DNA of 64,000 nucleotides from Prinia subflava (lineage: Eukaryota; Chordata; Aves; Passeriformes; Cisticolidae), in the NCBI RefSeq assembly GCF_021018805.1, contig NC_086259.1, positions 4,898,001 to 4,962,000 on the forward strand. The letters run 5' to 3'. The notes beneath the pieces are model-generated. The model did not search any database. It saw nothing but the letters and a program-made list of their open reading frames with translations, and was not told the origin of the DNA. Every line of letters starts with the position of its first letter. Position 1 is the stretch's first letter. This document shows positions 22,791-37,108 of this stretch, in pieces. The position numbers and the translations under genes are program-made.

Positions 22791-25700
22791 GTAAATAAAT
22801 TTGGTGAGCAAGAAATTGAAAATCTTAAATGACCACAGAACTCTAATCTGAAATTTTTTTGCTTAAATATCTGCCAAAAAAGAGGGAGAAGTACGCAGCT
22901 CATGTGTTATTCCCAAAGGCCTGAGAAAGCTGAAGGGGTCTTCACAGTGCAGATTTAATCCCAAACTAAAAATCATCCATGTTTAAGATTCCCTTGATAA
23001 ACTGCATAATGCAGAAACTGCAGTGAAATGTCAACCATTCTTTTGTAACTTTAAACAGTTGAAAATATTACATATTTTTCATTACTTCTTTATAAATAAA
23101 ATGTAAATCAGGTTTCAAAATGTGATTTGCAAATGCAAAAACACACCTGAAATCTAATTTATATAATCTCTGCCTTTGAAAGCTGATATTCCACATACAA
23201 AAAGTGGGGTTATATTGTTGGGATATCAAGACAGTCCCACTGGCTCCTGATAGATATTATATTATTTCATACTGTAAAGAGAGCTTCTAGTTTTGGTTTT
23301 AATTATATGTTCTTCATTGTAAATATGTGCTGCCTTCCTGCTTCCACCACAGTAGATAAAAAATATCCAGGATGATGGAGTTACACCAGCATGAGGAGGA
23401 GAAAATCAGACCCAGGGCCACAGTAAGAAAAGAAGTTATTAGTGATCTAGCAGTGAATCAGCCTCTTTCTTTTTGATTCTTTTCTTTTGGATTAGTTATA
23501 GTTATGTCCTGCATTAATATTTTGCTTAGTTCTATAGGAAATGCAAATGAAAATAAAAAAACCAATTTAAATTACTTCGAGGTTTTCTTCATCCACCAGC
23601 CAAATGTATATACCTCAGAAACTAATATAGCTCTTTGATGGGAATTGCTTATTTTCTGTTGACAGCTTTTTAGTGAAAAAGATAGAAATCAGATTGAATT
23701 TCGACAGTGAGAAATTGAGAGCTTGTTCTACCAGCAGGAATCTCAAGGCCTCTAATTTTACCTCTGTGAGCAAAGATGAACCAAGAATATCAGCAACCTA
23801 CTTTCCTGCCACAGAAAGAAACACAGCACCCTGAAAGTCACAGAGACAATCTGAAACAGAAATTTGTCCAAACTTTTGTGATTTCACCTCGGCTTAAATG
23901 TGGCAATCTCCAACCACAGCAGAGATACTGGGGTTTGCTGTTAGGGCCCCAGCAGTGTGGTGGCTGGCAGTGAAATAAAGCAGAAATTGTATTTGCTCAC
24001 ACAGGTGGGGTCAGGTGTGGCCCTTCCTGATGACCCCAAATCCCAGGCAGGCACCAATCCTGGGAGCAGGGCTTCAGCACTCCCAGGGAATTTCTCCTGC
24101 CTCCCTCCGTCCCTGAGGAGACCTTAAGGTTATTTATATTAAATGAATATTTCAATGAACAAGTGTCCATATGAGCACTGCTATAGACGCGAGCTCCACA
24201 GAATCAGAATGAGATCATTAAAATATAAATATCAAAACACTTTGTCTTCTTTGCAGTGTACGGCAGGATTTTTCTGCTTTGTCCATTTCTGTGTCCCATT
24301 CTAAGTAATCCAACATCACTTTTTGTCCCTGCAATATATCTTCATAAGAGTTCTTCCTATGCAGCAGCATCAGGAACCAGATCAGGCTAATTCTTTTCCA
24401 TCACATTGTATTTTCTTGTTTCCTAATGCTATTATTTCATGGTCAGTTCTTCCCTTAGGGTATCTTTGCTGCATCATCTTTCATCTTTATCATATTATTT
24501 TACTTCTTTTCATCTTGTAATTTTTTCTGTCAAGTGATTGTGTCACCTCAACAATCAGATATGTGCCCTGGCACACTGGTTCACGTGTGCCACCTAAAAA
24601 AATCCCACTAAAATGTAATCTTCACACTGATTTATGATAAAATAGTACATTTTCTTCTCTTGGTGAAGTGCTAATTTTTGGTTTTAACATCAAAAAGGTA
24701 TTTTTTGATCATAAAAACCTGAGAAAAATAAATTAACTATCTCAAGTACTGTACAACAGGGAAAAACATAAGGATTTGTCTTTCTTTCACAATTTTTATT
24801 TTATAGTCCCCACTAGAGACTGGCTACTTTTAAAAAAAACTTACTGTAATTCAGAAGTGGGTGAGTTACACAAAGCTGAATCCAGTACAGAACTGTGGCT
24901 CCTACCAGTTGGGCATATGGACGAGATCTAATTCTGGATCAGGACTGTGCTCAGACACAGCTTTGAACAGGCCAGCCCTGCCAGAGGGCTGCTGGCACTA
25001 AATTGGCTTACTGGGGAATTTTGTGTAAGGTACCACCCAAGCTGGCAGCACACTGGCAAACACTGTGGTGGCAGATGAAGAGGTTCCATGCTTTGCCCTT
25101 GGCTCTCTTTCCTGAGCCCTCCAGCAGTTCTTTCCCTGCAGAGGAGGGAAAGCTGTGCCCACACCTCAGCCAGGTGAGCTCTTCAGCCAGGGCTGGTGCA
25201 GACACTCAAGCTGTGCTCATTAGAGAGGCTCCTGTCTGCTCCTGCCCTTGATGTCCCTCTGCAGCTGGCACAGGTGACTGAATTCACACCAGTGTGCTCC
25301 ATACCAACCACTGGATTAGTTTGCACCAAAATATGGAGGTTTGAACTAGAGTAGTTGAGAAATCAGGCACACTGCCTATTGTGTTGTCTACAAGGTCAGC
25401 ATTCCCTTACAGACAAAACCTGTGGATATTAATCTCCTAAATTCAGCCATAAAGCTGATGAGATGGAGCCTTTGAGCACTGGAGCTCTGCTGAGGAGCTG
25501 ATTTGACATCAAATGGTTTCCCAGGGTTGTAGCAGGGACAGAAACTTTTAGTCAGAGCAGCAATAGCAGCTCAAAGCACCTTTGGAAAATTCCATCAAGG
25601 GTTACTTGCTATGTGCACCCCCTCTGCCCTACTGGAGAGATACAGAGGCCTCAGGAAGCAAAGTGAATTGTTCAGCTGCATGGTCTCCCTCCAGACAGAT

Positions 25701-28585
25701 GACAGCAGCAGAAAATTGGGTTCCACATTTACAAACTTAGTACACTAACTTAAATCAAAGTCAGCCTTGTTCTGCAGACAGGTTTTCCCATGTTCTCACA
25801 CCTCTACTTTTAATTAAAATGCTGACAATCAGGGATAAGGGGAACAAAATACAAAGGTAATCATGTACAGAAAAACATATTTCACCAGAGCATAAGCTAT
25901 TAGCACTTCCTCGGCTATCTGATCATCTGACAGGCTTAAGGGGAGCAGTGATGTGAATTTCAAATCTCCAGCTGCTCCCCCAGGAGCCTCTGTCTCATAC
26001 AGTTTGTACTGAAGTGAGACAGTAGAATGCAAAAATGAAGGAAAGGAAAACACATCATGCTGCAGGATGGATAAACACAGGAACAAGGCTAAATTCAACC
26101 CTCTTTCAGTGCCGTTGACTTTGATGCATGCAGGGGCTTAGGAACATCTGTCTCAGAGTGGCATAATCCCACACCTGAACCAGCATTTGTCACTCCTGCA
26201 TGCTTAGCTCTGTAGGACTCAATCCATTCAGGAAATTAAGCAGATGTCTAATGCTGAACAGATGAGCACTTTCACTGAAGTCAAAACAATTACAACTAAA
26301 TGCTCACCCTTGCTCAACTGCAACCTGAGTGAGGGAGCTTGTTTCAGATGGTTCTCAAAGGCCTGGCCACACTGCACACTGTCCTTTTCCACCAAGGCAC
26401 TCCGAGTCCGAGCTGGCTCTGGACTTCCCTTGGATCAGTTTTTCACACTCCTATCTGTGCAGGAATTGATTTCCAGTCACTCAGGTATTCCCTGTGGCTG
26501 ATCTGACCCATCTAGCTGCTGTGTATGGGCAGCCCTAAAGTCACGTGCCCAGCTGCTTTCCAGCACTTGTCTTCTACAGGAACAAAAAGATGATTTTTAT
26601 GCTTAGGAAAGCTGCAGCCTAAAAATGACATGAGAGCTGACAGAAGGATCCTGACTGCTGAAAGAGAACAGTACTGGAAATGATCCTTCCCAGCAAGGCA
26701 GGCAGCTGGCTCAGTGCATCCTACCCTGCCTCCAGTCACATTCCATAGGCTTTGGGAAGTGGAAAGGTCCTGAGGAGCAAGGATTACTCAATGTGTATTT
26801 ACAGTGATCCACTTATGGAGGTGAGGGTAGCAAGAACTCCTTCAGTAATGGGGTTTAGCACAACTTCAGGGTTTTATTTCACTTACCTTCTTACACCTAG
26901 CCCAAGGATGCAGTGCTTACAGCAGCCAGGGAGTACAACAGACTAGGCAGAGCACAGGTCAAATGTAATTGCAGTTCTCATGTTTGCCCTTGTGTCACTG
27001 GTTAAGTAGGATTTTCTCCATGTGGAAATAATTTCCACATCTTAGCTCCTGAAAGAAACTGAGACGATGTATGTTCTCCACAGGTAACCCAACCATTGCA
27101 AACAAACACACTCAGGATTTTGCAGCTGTGTTCCTGGCTAACTTTGGGCACTTCTGACCCGAGTGTCCCTGAGTTCATTGCATGTGGTGAGATGGACATT
27201 TCTAATTGCAGATGTCTTTGGCATACTGAATATGAGGAATGTGTTTTCTTGCCTCAGGGCCATCCCAAGCTTCTTTTTACATACAAATACCCCCTGACTC
27301 TTGTACACTGAGCTCTGCTGGATTCCCGTGGCATGGATTGCCCTGTGTTCCCTCTCTGCTCTCCTCTACCACACCTTGGCTAGCAAAGGATACTTATGGT
27401 TGAAATTAAGACAAAAGGTCCTTTCCTTATGCCTGTCCTTTCATGGCAAAGCTTGTCCAGTGCCAGATGGGAAAGCTCAAGACGTTGCTGGGTTATTTCT
27501 AAGGCTCTTTTTTATGTGCATCATTTTTCATGTCCTGTAGTTAGGATCTGTCTTTAGAAGGAGGATGGATGAGACGAATTCTTTAAAAAGGCTGGTATAT
27601 CAAATGATATTTATCATAAAATATCTCAGTTCTATGTCATTTATAGCTGTAATTTAATTATACCTAATATGTTTCCCTAATTGTGTTATTGACTATTTTA
27701 TAGGAATCAGAATGAGCCTTTTGATCATCTGTAGGTACAGCTTCACTAATAGGCATAAATCAAAATGCCTTAGATCAGCTTTGTACCCCTAAGGCATAAT
27801 GTAAATGATGAAGGTATGGGACTTCATTTTGTCATGTTCTCTTCAAATATCAAGTTATATTAAAGAAAACACTTTTCTCAATCACAGGTGCGTGTGCGAA
27901 GAATGAGTGACAGCTTGATGTCATCTCTTTGATAAGTCTACTCCCTTGGCATTTTTAGATGTACTTTCATAAATGAGCTTCAATTCGTCTTGCACAGAGC
28001 GGAACTGTATCTCACTGTCTGCAGAGCTGTATTTAAAAATGTGCTTACTACTCCATAATTCACAAAGGACGGGGAAGGGAAAGGCAAAAAAGTATTCTTC
28101 CTGTATTTTGCTAGAGACCACCAGGGAAATGTGCAGGTTTGTTCCTAAAAGCCAAAGCACCACAGGGAGGAAGGCACACATGAGGTCTGTGCTGTTCCAC
28201 CACCAATCTGGCAATTTGTTATAGGATGTTTTTACGTGCTCCTACTCAGGGGATGATCCTGCACTACCAAAATCTCTGCCTGGGAAACGAAAAAGGCAAG
28301 TAGCAAACATTTCTTAGCTCCAGCAAGTCCTTTGTGCAGCAGGGCGTGCCTCTGAGCATGCCTGGGCAGGCACAGGTACTTGCATAGCCCCAGACAAATA
28401 CACAGCCTGCATTTTATTTGCACAGTGGATTTTGCACAGCTATATCAGTCTAAAAAAAAAAATAGGTTTTTGATAGTGTTAGGATGGGGCCATCTTTTAG
28501 CACTATGGGAAGGCCATATAGGTAATATGAAATATTAGCTGTGTTTGTAGAGGTATGTTTATATTGCATATATAATATTTGTTCT
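22788..28585. other. Unique non-coding DNA
   Basis: The longest repeat-free stretch so far. No gene, RNA or transposon is recognised. A 9-bp inverted repeat lies at 27765-27797. Open frames do not exceed 97 codons and none has a domain. Confidence 0.55.
27765..27797. other. 9-bp inverted repeat, 15-nt loop
   Basis: ATGCCTTAG (27765-27773) and its exact reverse complement CTAAGGCAT (27789-27797). No pairing outside the stem. Confidence 0.8.
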
Positions 28586-28674
28586 AGTGGAAGGTGTCCC
28601 TGCCCATGGCAGGGGGTGGAACGAGATGAGCTTTAAGGTCCCTTCCACCCCAAACAAATCCTGTTATTCTGATA
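28586..28674 (+). mobile_element. CR1 LINE 3'-end fragment
   Basis: Plus-strand landmarks are GGAAGGTGTCCCTGCCCATG, then CTTTAAGGTCCCTTCCACCC, then a decayed ATTCTGAT tail. This is the last ~90 bp of an avian CR1, 5'-truncated and without coding capacity. Confidence 0.93.
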
Positions 28675-31600
28675 TGAGTAGTACAACACCAGTCAGATCT
28701 TCAGCTGGTATAAATTGCCATCTTCCATTTGACATCTTAGAGGACTCTTAAAGTTCCACCTGCATGGAGAACCTGCCCCATTCAGCCTCTGAAATGCCCA
28801 GATACAGCAGCTTCCTCAGCCTCTGCAGAATCAGACCCATCACTTCCCAGTCATTCTAGTCTGACAACAGTTGCCTACTGTTATTTCTTCTTTGAATTTT
28901 AATCTGACATTTAACCTAGCTCAAAATGCATTGCTTCATTTAGTTTTCGTGCTCTCCCCCCTTCCATTTACTTCTAAATAATCTTTTTCTTTAGATGATT
29001 TTCATGAAATTGCCACTAAAAAGAGTCCTGTTTGAGCTGCCTCATTTGAAAACTGTAAGATAGTGCAAGACATCTGAAGATGTCATTGTAACACATGAAA
29101 AGCACTTCAGCCTGCACATAAACACTATCAAGTAGAATTTGAACTGAAGTTATAAGCTAGGCTGAAATGATATTTTGTTAATAATTGTCAAATATTCCAC
29201 AAATAGCACAATCCTAAATAGCACTATTCTGAGCTATGAGAGCACCACGTAACATGCTGAATTTTTAAACAGAGCTGAACAGAATATAGAATTTCTATTT
29301 GGGAAATGTGGACATCTTGAAGTTCAATTTTGTTCAGAAATGGAACAAATATCTTTCCTACAAAAGGAAAATTCTAAATAGCTGCTTCAAAAAGTAATGT
29401 GCATTTCAAACTCAAAAGTTTAGATTTAAAATTGTCTTTTTATTTTTTATTATTTCAATGTCATCGTTTGGTTAAAGAAATGTCAGTGTATGGGAGAATT
29501 TGCTGAGAACAAAAGCATCATCAGAGACTGCTGATTTTTTATCAGTACAATAGAGAAGGAGCTGTTTTCTATATCCTTATGTGAGATAAAGCTTCACTTT
29601 TTTTACTACTGGCAGATCATGAAATTATATGAATAAAAATACAGAATATTTTAAATTAAATTTTAATGTTGAAATAAATATACAATTTTGATAAAACCAG
29701 TTCAAGATTTTTTTATAAGAAGTTTCAATGAGAAATGTTTAATAAGCAAAAATAAACAAAGCTCCACTTCACTGATGTTTTCCAAGAGAACCTTACTTTG
29801 TTGGAAATATATTAAACCAATTCTTTCACTTATAATCTCAGGATACATTTATATTCAATGTATGTCAAGCAGGCAGTGAGTTGCTGTTACAATATCCACT
29901 GTCTTCTTTGGTAAATGTTTTGCTCAGTAATCCTGCTTCTGAAATCATTATTTGTGCTCTGATGTTACCCATGGATACAGCCATGATCAAACCCCCTTCT
30001 CCTGCAGCCCTGATGAGTTATGGGAGAGACACTTTTGGCTCCAGAGAGGGAAATAAAGGAAGCATGGGAAGAGAGTGAGGGAAATGAGGACTGTCAGTGT
30101 AAGACAAACAAAAGGACACACCTTTTTGTCATTTCTAGACATCCATGTTCTCTCTTAATCCATTTTTGTGAATTACTTGGCAAGAAAACTAGTTTCTGTG
30201 TGGTTTAGAAAGATCTACAGCCCAACCCTGTGGAAGAAAGGATACAGCTTGCTTTGTAACAAGCAGGTGAAGCTTGGTCCTGCCTCATGCCACCCTCCAG
30301 GGTCTCAGTGAAGGCAGCAAAGTAGGAAGAAAGATGCAGTTTGTTTTTGGTCTGGCTAGAAATAAAAGACAAATGCCTTGAAGAGTTATTCATCAAGAAT
30401 AAGGAGGAAAGAAAGCAGAAACATGACCAAAATTGTGGGGAAGGTCTGTGTTTCCCCAGCCTGCTCCTGGTTAGGAATGTGTTACCTCCAACAGGCACAG
30501 AGCACTGGAGCTGTCCTGGCTCAGGGCTCTGCTCCCAGGCACAGCAGAGCCAGCTCCTCAGCAAGCTGTCACTAAAGATTCCCCTCTTGTTTTTCTTTCT
30601 CTTCATGATAGCCCAAATTGAATACTTGCCTGGCCTTGTATCTGTCATGTTAGTTTTCAGATAGCACATGTTGTATTCTATACTCCGTGGTGTCCTTCCT
30701 TCCGCAGGAGTTCGCGAGCCTGATCCAGTGCCTCTAATGGAGGGGCCTGAGGGACAGCAGCACTCAGCTGGCTTTTACATTCCTTCTCCACTTTCAAAAT
30801 ATGGGAGATATTAATAGTGCAGAGGACTGTTCCCAACTGCTTTGATCTCCACAACATTCCTGCTCTTTCAGCCCCCATGTCAGTGCTGATTCCATGTTCC
30901 ATTACTGTTTTCATTATTCCAGCCCACAGCCAATATTCCCTTCCCATCTTTTCTGCTTTAACCCCAGCAGTAGCTGGCCTTCCCCAGAGGAGGGAAGGGA
31001 GTGAGGGGATTGGCCGTGCTGCAGCAGGATCCCCCCTGAGCTCTGAGTGATTGAGGGTCTGTAACAAACTCCTGGGACTCTTGAGCAGATTTAGTGTAAA
31101 AGATAGTTGTTGATCAAAAAAAAAAAGGTGAAAAAAGGATATATAAGCTGCATTCCCCCCTTGAATAACCTCGAAGGAGATGTGCCTCAGAGACTGTTCC
31201 TTCCTGCTTCTCCTTTGCTTCAGGGCAGTAGTAATTTGCTGTAAAGCAGAGGCAGCAGCAAATTCCACATCCTGACAGAGGGTCAGCTCGTCTGCCCGTC
31301 ATGAGAGACGGGAGAGAAAGCACAGCAATAACTCCTGTGGCTTCTCAGGAGGAGTAGACACCATAAAACTCAGCCACCTCCATCCTGATGTTCCACACGG
31401 ATGACATTTGAGGTGAAGGGGGGAGGAATCTTAATTTTCTTTGTCCCTGACTCAGCATGGAGTCAAAGTCATTATCGAGGTAGAAACGTCCGGTTTTGGT
31501 GACAGGTTACCACAAGCTCTGGGATTTGTTTTCTGTTTTCTTAAATAAAAGAACATCCAGCAAGAGAACAGAGACCTCATTTGAATTTATTCTGTTACTG

Positions 31601-32995
31601 TGTGATTAGCACTATTTCAAACATTGTAAATAACATTATAATAAAGTGTTTTGATTTAGAAGTGCTTAACAATTTACAGTAAATCACAAACTGAGCCATG
31701 AAGGCACAATTCTTCATTGGGGAGTGTGTGTCTGTGCACACAGATCCTCACCATTTGCAAACAAGGAGATACTGGTGGTAGACACACCACGCAAAGTCAA
31801 TTATAAAGAAAAGTAGGTTCCTCTTCTTAATTAAATAAACCCATAAATAAATAGGAGACGGCAGAACTACAAAAGGCAAATTGTTCTTCAGCTCCTGAGT
31901 AAGACATTCAGTGGGAAGGAACTGAAAAATATGATGCAGGTATAATATCTCTCCTCATTAAAAAATGCATTTTGTATACAATGGACAAGAAAAAGTAACT
32001 TAAGATGTTATGCTTTATGGCTGCTTTCTGGGAAAAGTGAGCAATGCTGCCTAGAGAAGAGAGTGCTCAGCTGGCCACAGCAGCCTGGCTCCCGCCCTGG
32101 ATTTGGTCTGAGTCTTCAGTTTTGGACATGGCCAGGTATCAGCTGGTGATTTTGTCTCCACTACAAAGCATTCAAAGGTCCATCCTTAAATTACCTTGCT
32201 GATAGGTTAAATTATTATTATATAAGGAAATATTTCTATTTTCCTTGTCTACAATGCACATTTTCATATACATTAGAAAGGGAAAACAAAGTTGTTTGCC
32301 AGTGTCTGACTCTGCTGAGAAACCTTATCTAGGGAAAATGAAGTTGTGTCAGACAGGTGAAGGACTCTCCCAAGCTATTAATTCATTTTGAATAATTCAT
32401 TAGTTAACACTCTTAAACTCTGATAGTCCCAGGTAAATCCCAGAGAGGGGTTTTTACGGTCCCTCAGCCATGCTCCTCATCAAATGCATTAAGTTTTACA
32501 TAATAAGAGGATGTGTGAGTGTTTTTAAAGAGATATTTGTTCTGGAACTTGTAATTAGTGCACAGTGCCTAATTGTGCCAGGCCTGTGTGTGTGAGGGAG
32601 GGACTGCACAGGAGGGCAGCACAAACCCGGGTGTGGCTGCCCTTGAGAAGGGACTCACTGTGTCCCCTTCCACTGCAAAATCTGCTGGAGGTTTTACTCA
32701 CAGCTCAGAATTTTGAACTTTTAATGCAGAATCGAGGAAAAATCCTTTCTCATCCAGAACATCAGTGGGAGATAGAGAGCCAGGGTCTCACCTGATGTAA
32801 ACTAGGGGGTGTTTACTGAAATCAATTAATTCATGAGCATTGGGAGCCAAGTGTGGGCAAAGGGCTTGCTGAGCTACAGCGAAGGGGGATCAGTCTTTCG
32901 AAGTGCCAAAGAGATGTGAATAAAAAATTTACCTTGAAATTCTCAGAGGGATTCATGTGCTGCAAACGCATTACCCAAAAGCACCCTCTCCCTCT
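28675..32995. other. Unique non-coding DNA
   Basis: AT-rich at 29100-29880, mixed elsewhere. Two minus-strand frames lie end to end, 30678-31268 (196 codons) and 30205-30669 (154 codons). They are the longest frames outside repeats, but neither shows a domain, and the first reads through an A-rich tract as FFF. They are not called as genes. Confidence 0.55.
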
Positions 32996-33560
32996 AAATT
33001 ATTACAGGAGAACTGAATAGGCTGCAGTCTCTATTTTTCCTAACTTATTATGGAACCTAAAATGGCCACTGAATTAAACTTTAACAAATAGGTCCTTTAA
33101 AAACTAAATTAATAAACCTCCTTATTTCTCCACTATCTAAGTTCATAGCCTTTACTTAATGATGATGCACTTGATTAAATAAAATGAAAGAAAAATGGAA
33201 CTTCTTTCAGACGTTAAAATTAATAATGAGTTTAGACTTAATCCAAAAGCAATTTAACTTTAAACATTCATATGAAATTAAATGTGCCATTGAATTTGCT
33301 ATATAAGCAAGCATTAATCTTATCAATCTATGAAGACTGGAATGTTATACAGTGACCCATTAATTTCAAAGCCTAATACAAGGTCTGTTTAATGCCTTTA
33401 GTCTAATAAAAAGTGTGATCCTACAACATAACTGCTTTTTCATAAACGTTTAAACCCCAATTCATTCTGTTAGTGCTTTGATCATTTGATAATCTGTTCT
33501 GACAAGATTATGGTTCAAAAAAAAATCTCAAAATATATCATTTCTTTGCACCTAAATTAG
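32996..33560. promoter_or_regulatory. AT-rich block dense in TAAT/ATTA cores (candidate conserved enhancer)
   Basis: At least twelve TAAT or ATTA homeodomain cores lie within about 560 bp, among them AAATTAATAAACC, AAAATTAATAATGAG, GCATTAATC and CCCATTAATTTC. There is no simple repeat structure and no transposon signature. Developmental gene deserts in vertebrates often hold conserved elements of this composition. This is inference from composition; AT-rich DNA gives many such cores by chance. Confidence 0.25.
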
Positions 33561-36500
33561 CTCCAAATTTGATTTTTAACACCAACAAAGTCTTTCTTAG
33601 CAAATACAAGGATTTGAACAGTTGGTGTTAGTGTGTATGTTTGTTGTAATAGATGTTCTACAAAGAATAGGTTTCCTTTTATCAGGTGTTATTTAGACCA
33701 ACAATCTTACCTATGTTCTGAACTCTATCTCTTCCACTGCAGTGGAGAGAACTGTGCCACGAAAAAACCACTGCTCATTGAAAACATCTCAAAAAGAAGA
33801 AAGATTTTTCGTTATGAGGGATGCCTTTGGTGTGGTTTATTTCTGTTTGCAAGAGATGTGTTGACCATGGTGCCTTGTGCAAGAGTGGAGAAAAGATCAT
33901 AAATGTTGCTTTCAAGGTTTCTTTACAACACTGCAAGACATGGTGCTTGGTAAAATTAAAATTTAAAAAAAAATTAAAGCTGCCCTTTTTAGTTAATGAG
34001 ATAATTCAATATCAGAACTTAATGGCACGTTGTGTTAGCTCCTGCCATGGAAGGTCATGGTTTGAAATTTCTGTTTCTAATCAGTATTTGCTCCCACAAA
34101 AACCAATCAGAGGGAAAGGTTGATATTTAAATATGTTTATGTTCCTAAACAGGTGTTCCAGTTTGACATACTATACCTAATTCTACCTAATTTTCACAAA
34201 TGTAAGGTCAATGAGAAATTACACTTCTCAAATAAGACAAAAACAGTTCCAGTGTGGTTGTTAAATGGAAAGGATAATAAGTAGCTTGATGAATGCTGTG
34301 TTCCTTCAAAGTGCACTCCAGAAATGGCTGCGAAATTCCAGCAGTTCTTTTTCTGTGTAGGAATATATTTTCTTTGCCTGTAGTATTTTCCTTGACTTAC
34401 ATCTGCTTGCAGCAGCCTGTGAAATATGGATACAGTACTGCTGCATCCTTGTACAAATAAATGAGTGTTATTAACCTTTAAGAGTCTCCCATTGTGGTCC
34501 TGGGCACTGATTAGCAATGCAAGGGTATGAGCAGATTACTTGTGTAAACTTGTGCAGCTCATTGGAGCATTTCCCAATTTACATTGGAGACTGTGTTAAA
34601 ACCTGACCTGCTAAATGGCAACATATTCCTTTTCAAATCTTTCTCCTTGCATTGAGAACAGAGGGATCCTATTTCAAGGGACAGAAGGACAAAAGAGAAG
34701 GCTGGTGGTTATTTTGTGCTACGGTCCAACAGCTCGAGTAAAAAGCAGTGCGGTACTCAAGAGGGTATTCAAGCAGAAGCTGAATTCAGGTAATTACACA
34801 TTTAATAACAAAATCACTGCTTTTCCTAAGAGTGTTCATGTCAGGGTGTTACTCAGAAGATTTTCACAGTAGCAAGTGCTTGGTAAACTTGTGAGTCTCT
34901 GGGCTGTTGTCAAGGCTGGCTCTGATCATCTGTTTCAACTCTCAGAATTTTATCCATGGCTGTGGTGGAAGGCACTTAGAGAGCAACCAACTGTGGCAGC
35001 ACAGTACCCACAGCTGCAGCCTGGGTCCAAAAAGGGGATTTTGGCTCCTCTGTCTCAGAGGTGGCATATCAGGGACTGATGGATCCAGAAACACCTGGGC
35101 TTTTCTGTAAGTGTTTATTGAAAATGTATTTCTTAATTCTTACTGGGAAGTGCACTTTTCTCATACCTCAGTGGTTTGACAGATTGTTAATCTTGTTGAA
35201 ATTTTTATTTTGGGAAAAATAGAGGCATGGGCCAATTAAGCACTTTTTTATCTGCTCAGCTGTTAAATTTTCTAACAATATTTTTATTTTTCGTCTCAAA
35301 CGAGGCCTTCCTTTCTATTCTGTATTCTACAATAAAGTGCAGTTGCAACCAAATGAAGCATTTTGATTTTTGTCAAAATAAAATCTGTCAGGAGCTGGCC
35401 TGAGACAGTATTTTGGTTTGTTACGGTTGGAATCTTCTTTCATGGCGAATTTTGAAGTGATAGGATTTGCTTCCTGATGGGCATGAAACCGGTTTTGAAA
35501 TTACAAATTCCTTAGGAAAAATGAAAATGCCATTCTTGTCACAGCTCTGGTGCTTTTTAAGTTGTTCCCTGTTCACTTGCCCTGTGATAAAAATAGGATG
35601 TTGGGAACATTTGCCACAAGTAAGCGCTAAACGTAAGCAGAGCAGATTTTCCTCGTGCAGTTCTGCTTCAATTAATATTGCATCCTGATCTGGACTGGCT
35701 GAGTTAAATCTGGGCAGCAGCATCACCACCAGCAGTCAGAACTGGTATAATTGGTCTAGAGTAATTAGAAGTCGGATAAAGAAGCAAACTTCAAAAAAAA
35801 AAAAAAAAGAAGAAGAAATAAAAAATACAAAACACACACCACCTTGATTATTTTGGTCTTCTTAGCAACTCCAATCTAACAGGTCAGATATTGGATTGGG
35901 GTTTGTTTCAGGCATTTGAAGATGGGTTCTTGCCTCAGCCCCTCATTGGAGCACACAGCTGAATGCCTTATTCCCTGTCTCCTTGTGATTTTACCTGGCA
36001 AGCAGCAGCACATTGTGTCAGCAGCAGGAGGTGTGGCACAACCAGGAGATGAGTGAAGAAGAAATCCCACCATCCCTTGATTTAGATTCAAGATTTTGAT
36101 AATGCAGCCTGCAAAAGGAGCTCCTCCCACAGTTTCTGCTTGGGCAGAACCATAACTTCTGAGAGCAAATTTCCAAACCAGGTATCAGCCCTGCGTGTTC
36201 CTCCCCTCTGCCCAGCACAGGCTGGTACCACTGCAGCTGGGACAGGATGTCTGTGCTGCAGTGCTCACTCAGATGCCTCAAAAAGGACTCCTGGACAGAT
36301 TGACAGGACAGATTGAACCAGCAAGTCATGCAATGAAATCTATTTTCTGCAGAGGTTGTGCAAAATACCAGTTGGAATTTGTCCAAGGCATTGAACAGGT
36401 TCTTTTACACGGGAAAAAAAAAAAAAAAAACAAACTCTAAACATACTAAAACCCTACAGTTTTACCAAGTTCTCTCAGCTTTCAGCTCCCAGATAAGTGA

Positions 36501-36729
36501 GTGCAGTTCAAACAGTACATCTCCCAGGACTGCAACCCTGGAGCTTTTGCTACTCATTTATTTATTCTTTGTCAGATGCTTCTGCTTTAGGGGTAGATAA
36601 GTTATTACTTGTTTGGTTTGTATCCTTTTTTTCTGAGAAATGCTGATGGCAGAGTCAGCAGCCAAAGTCCCATGGCCCAGAGAGCTGGGAGTTCCTTTCT
36701 GGAGTGAATTTGTGTTGCCTCATCAACAT
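33561..36729. other. Unique non-coding DNA
   Basis: Contains A-runs at 35793-35808 (16 A, followed by GAA units) and 36414-36430 (17 A). No gene is recognised; frames of 100-122 codons at 33821-34123, 34194-34517, 35421-35729 and 36018-36386 lack motifs. Confidence 0.55.
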
Positions 36730-36770
36730 TTCACAGAACCACAGGAAGGGTCTGGATGGGAGGGGACCAG
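36730..36770 (-). mobile_element. Short CR1 3'-end remnant
   Basis: TCACAGAACCACAGGAAGGG and the following GATGGGAGGGGACC resemble the reverse complement of the CR1 terminus. Only about 40 bp is alignable by eye, so the call is tentative. Confidence 0.5.
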
Positions 36771-37108
36771 ACCAAGCCTGACTTGGGAACTTCCACCTTT
36801 TGGAGACTGCTTTATTTGACTCCTGTTGCAGTGCTAAACTACCCTTGCTATGATTTTTTCTCTCTTATATCAGGTCAGAAGTATTAAGGAACATGTTGTT
36901 TATATCAAGTTCAGGAAAAATATTCCCAGACCAATATTAAAAAGTAAGGAGTGCCTTAAAATAGAAGAAGCAACAAAGGATGAAAACGTTTTCACTTCTA
37001 CCTCCTGCAGGATTCTGAACTGTAGGAAAAGAGCACAATTCCATCACTCAGTGAAAGCCAGGTTTGGGAGCCAGCCTTTCACCAGATCGTGAGATGTCAC
37101 AGTCACAC
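36771..37108. other. Unique non-coding DNA
   Basis: Nothing recognised. Confidence 0.55.

Noticed and set aside
27411..27424. AAAGGTCCTTTCC as a CR1 core
   Set aside because: No CR1 sequence on either side; chance match.
30205..31268. Two adjacent minus-strand frames of 154 and 196 codons
   Set aside because: The longest frames outside repeats, but with no recognisable domain, low-complexity pieces and an A-rich tract read as FFF; no splice or promoter support.
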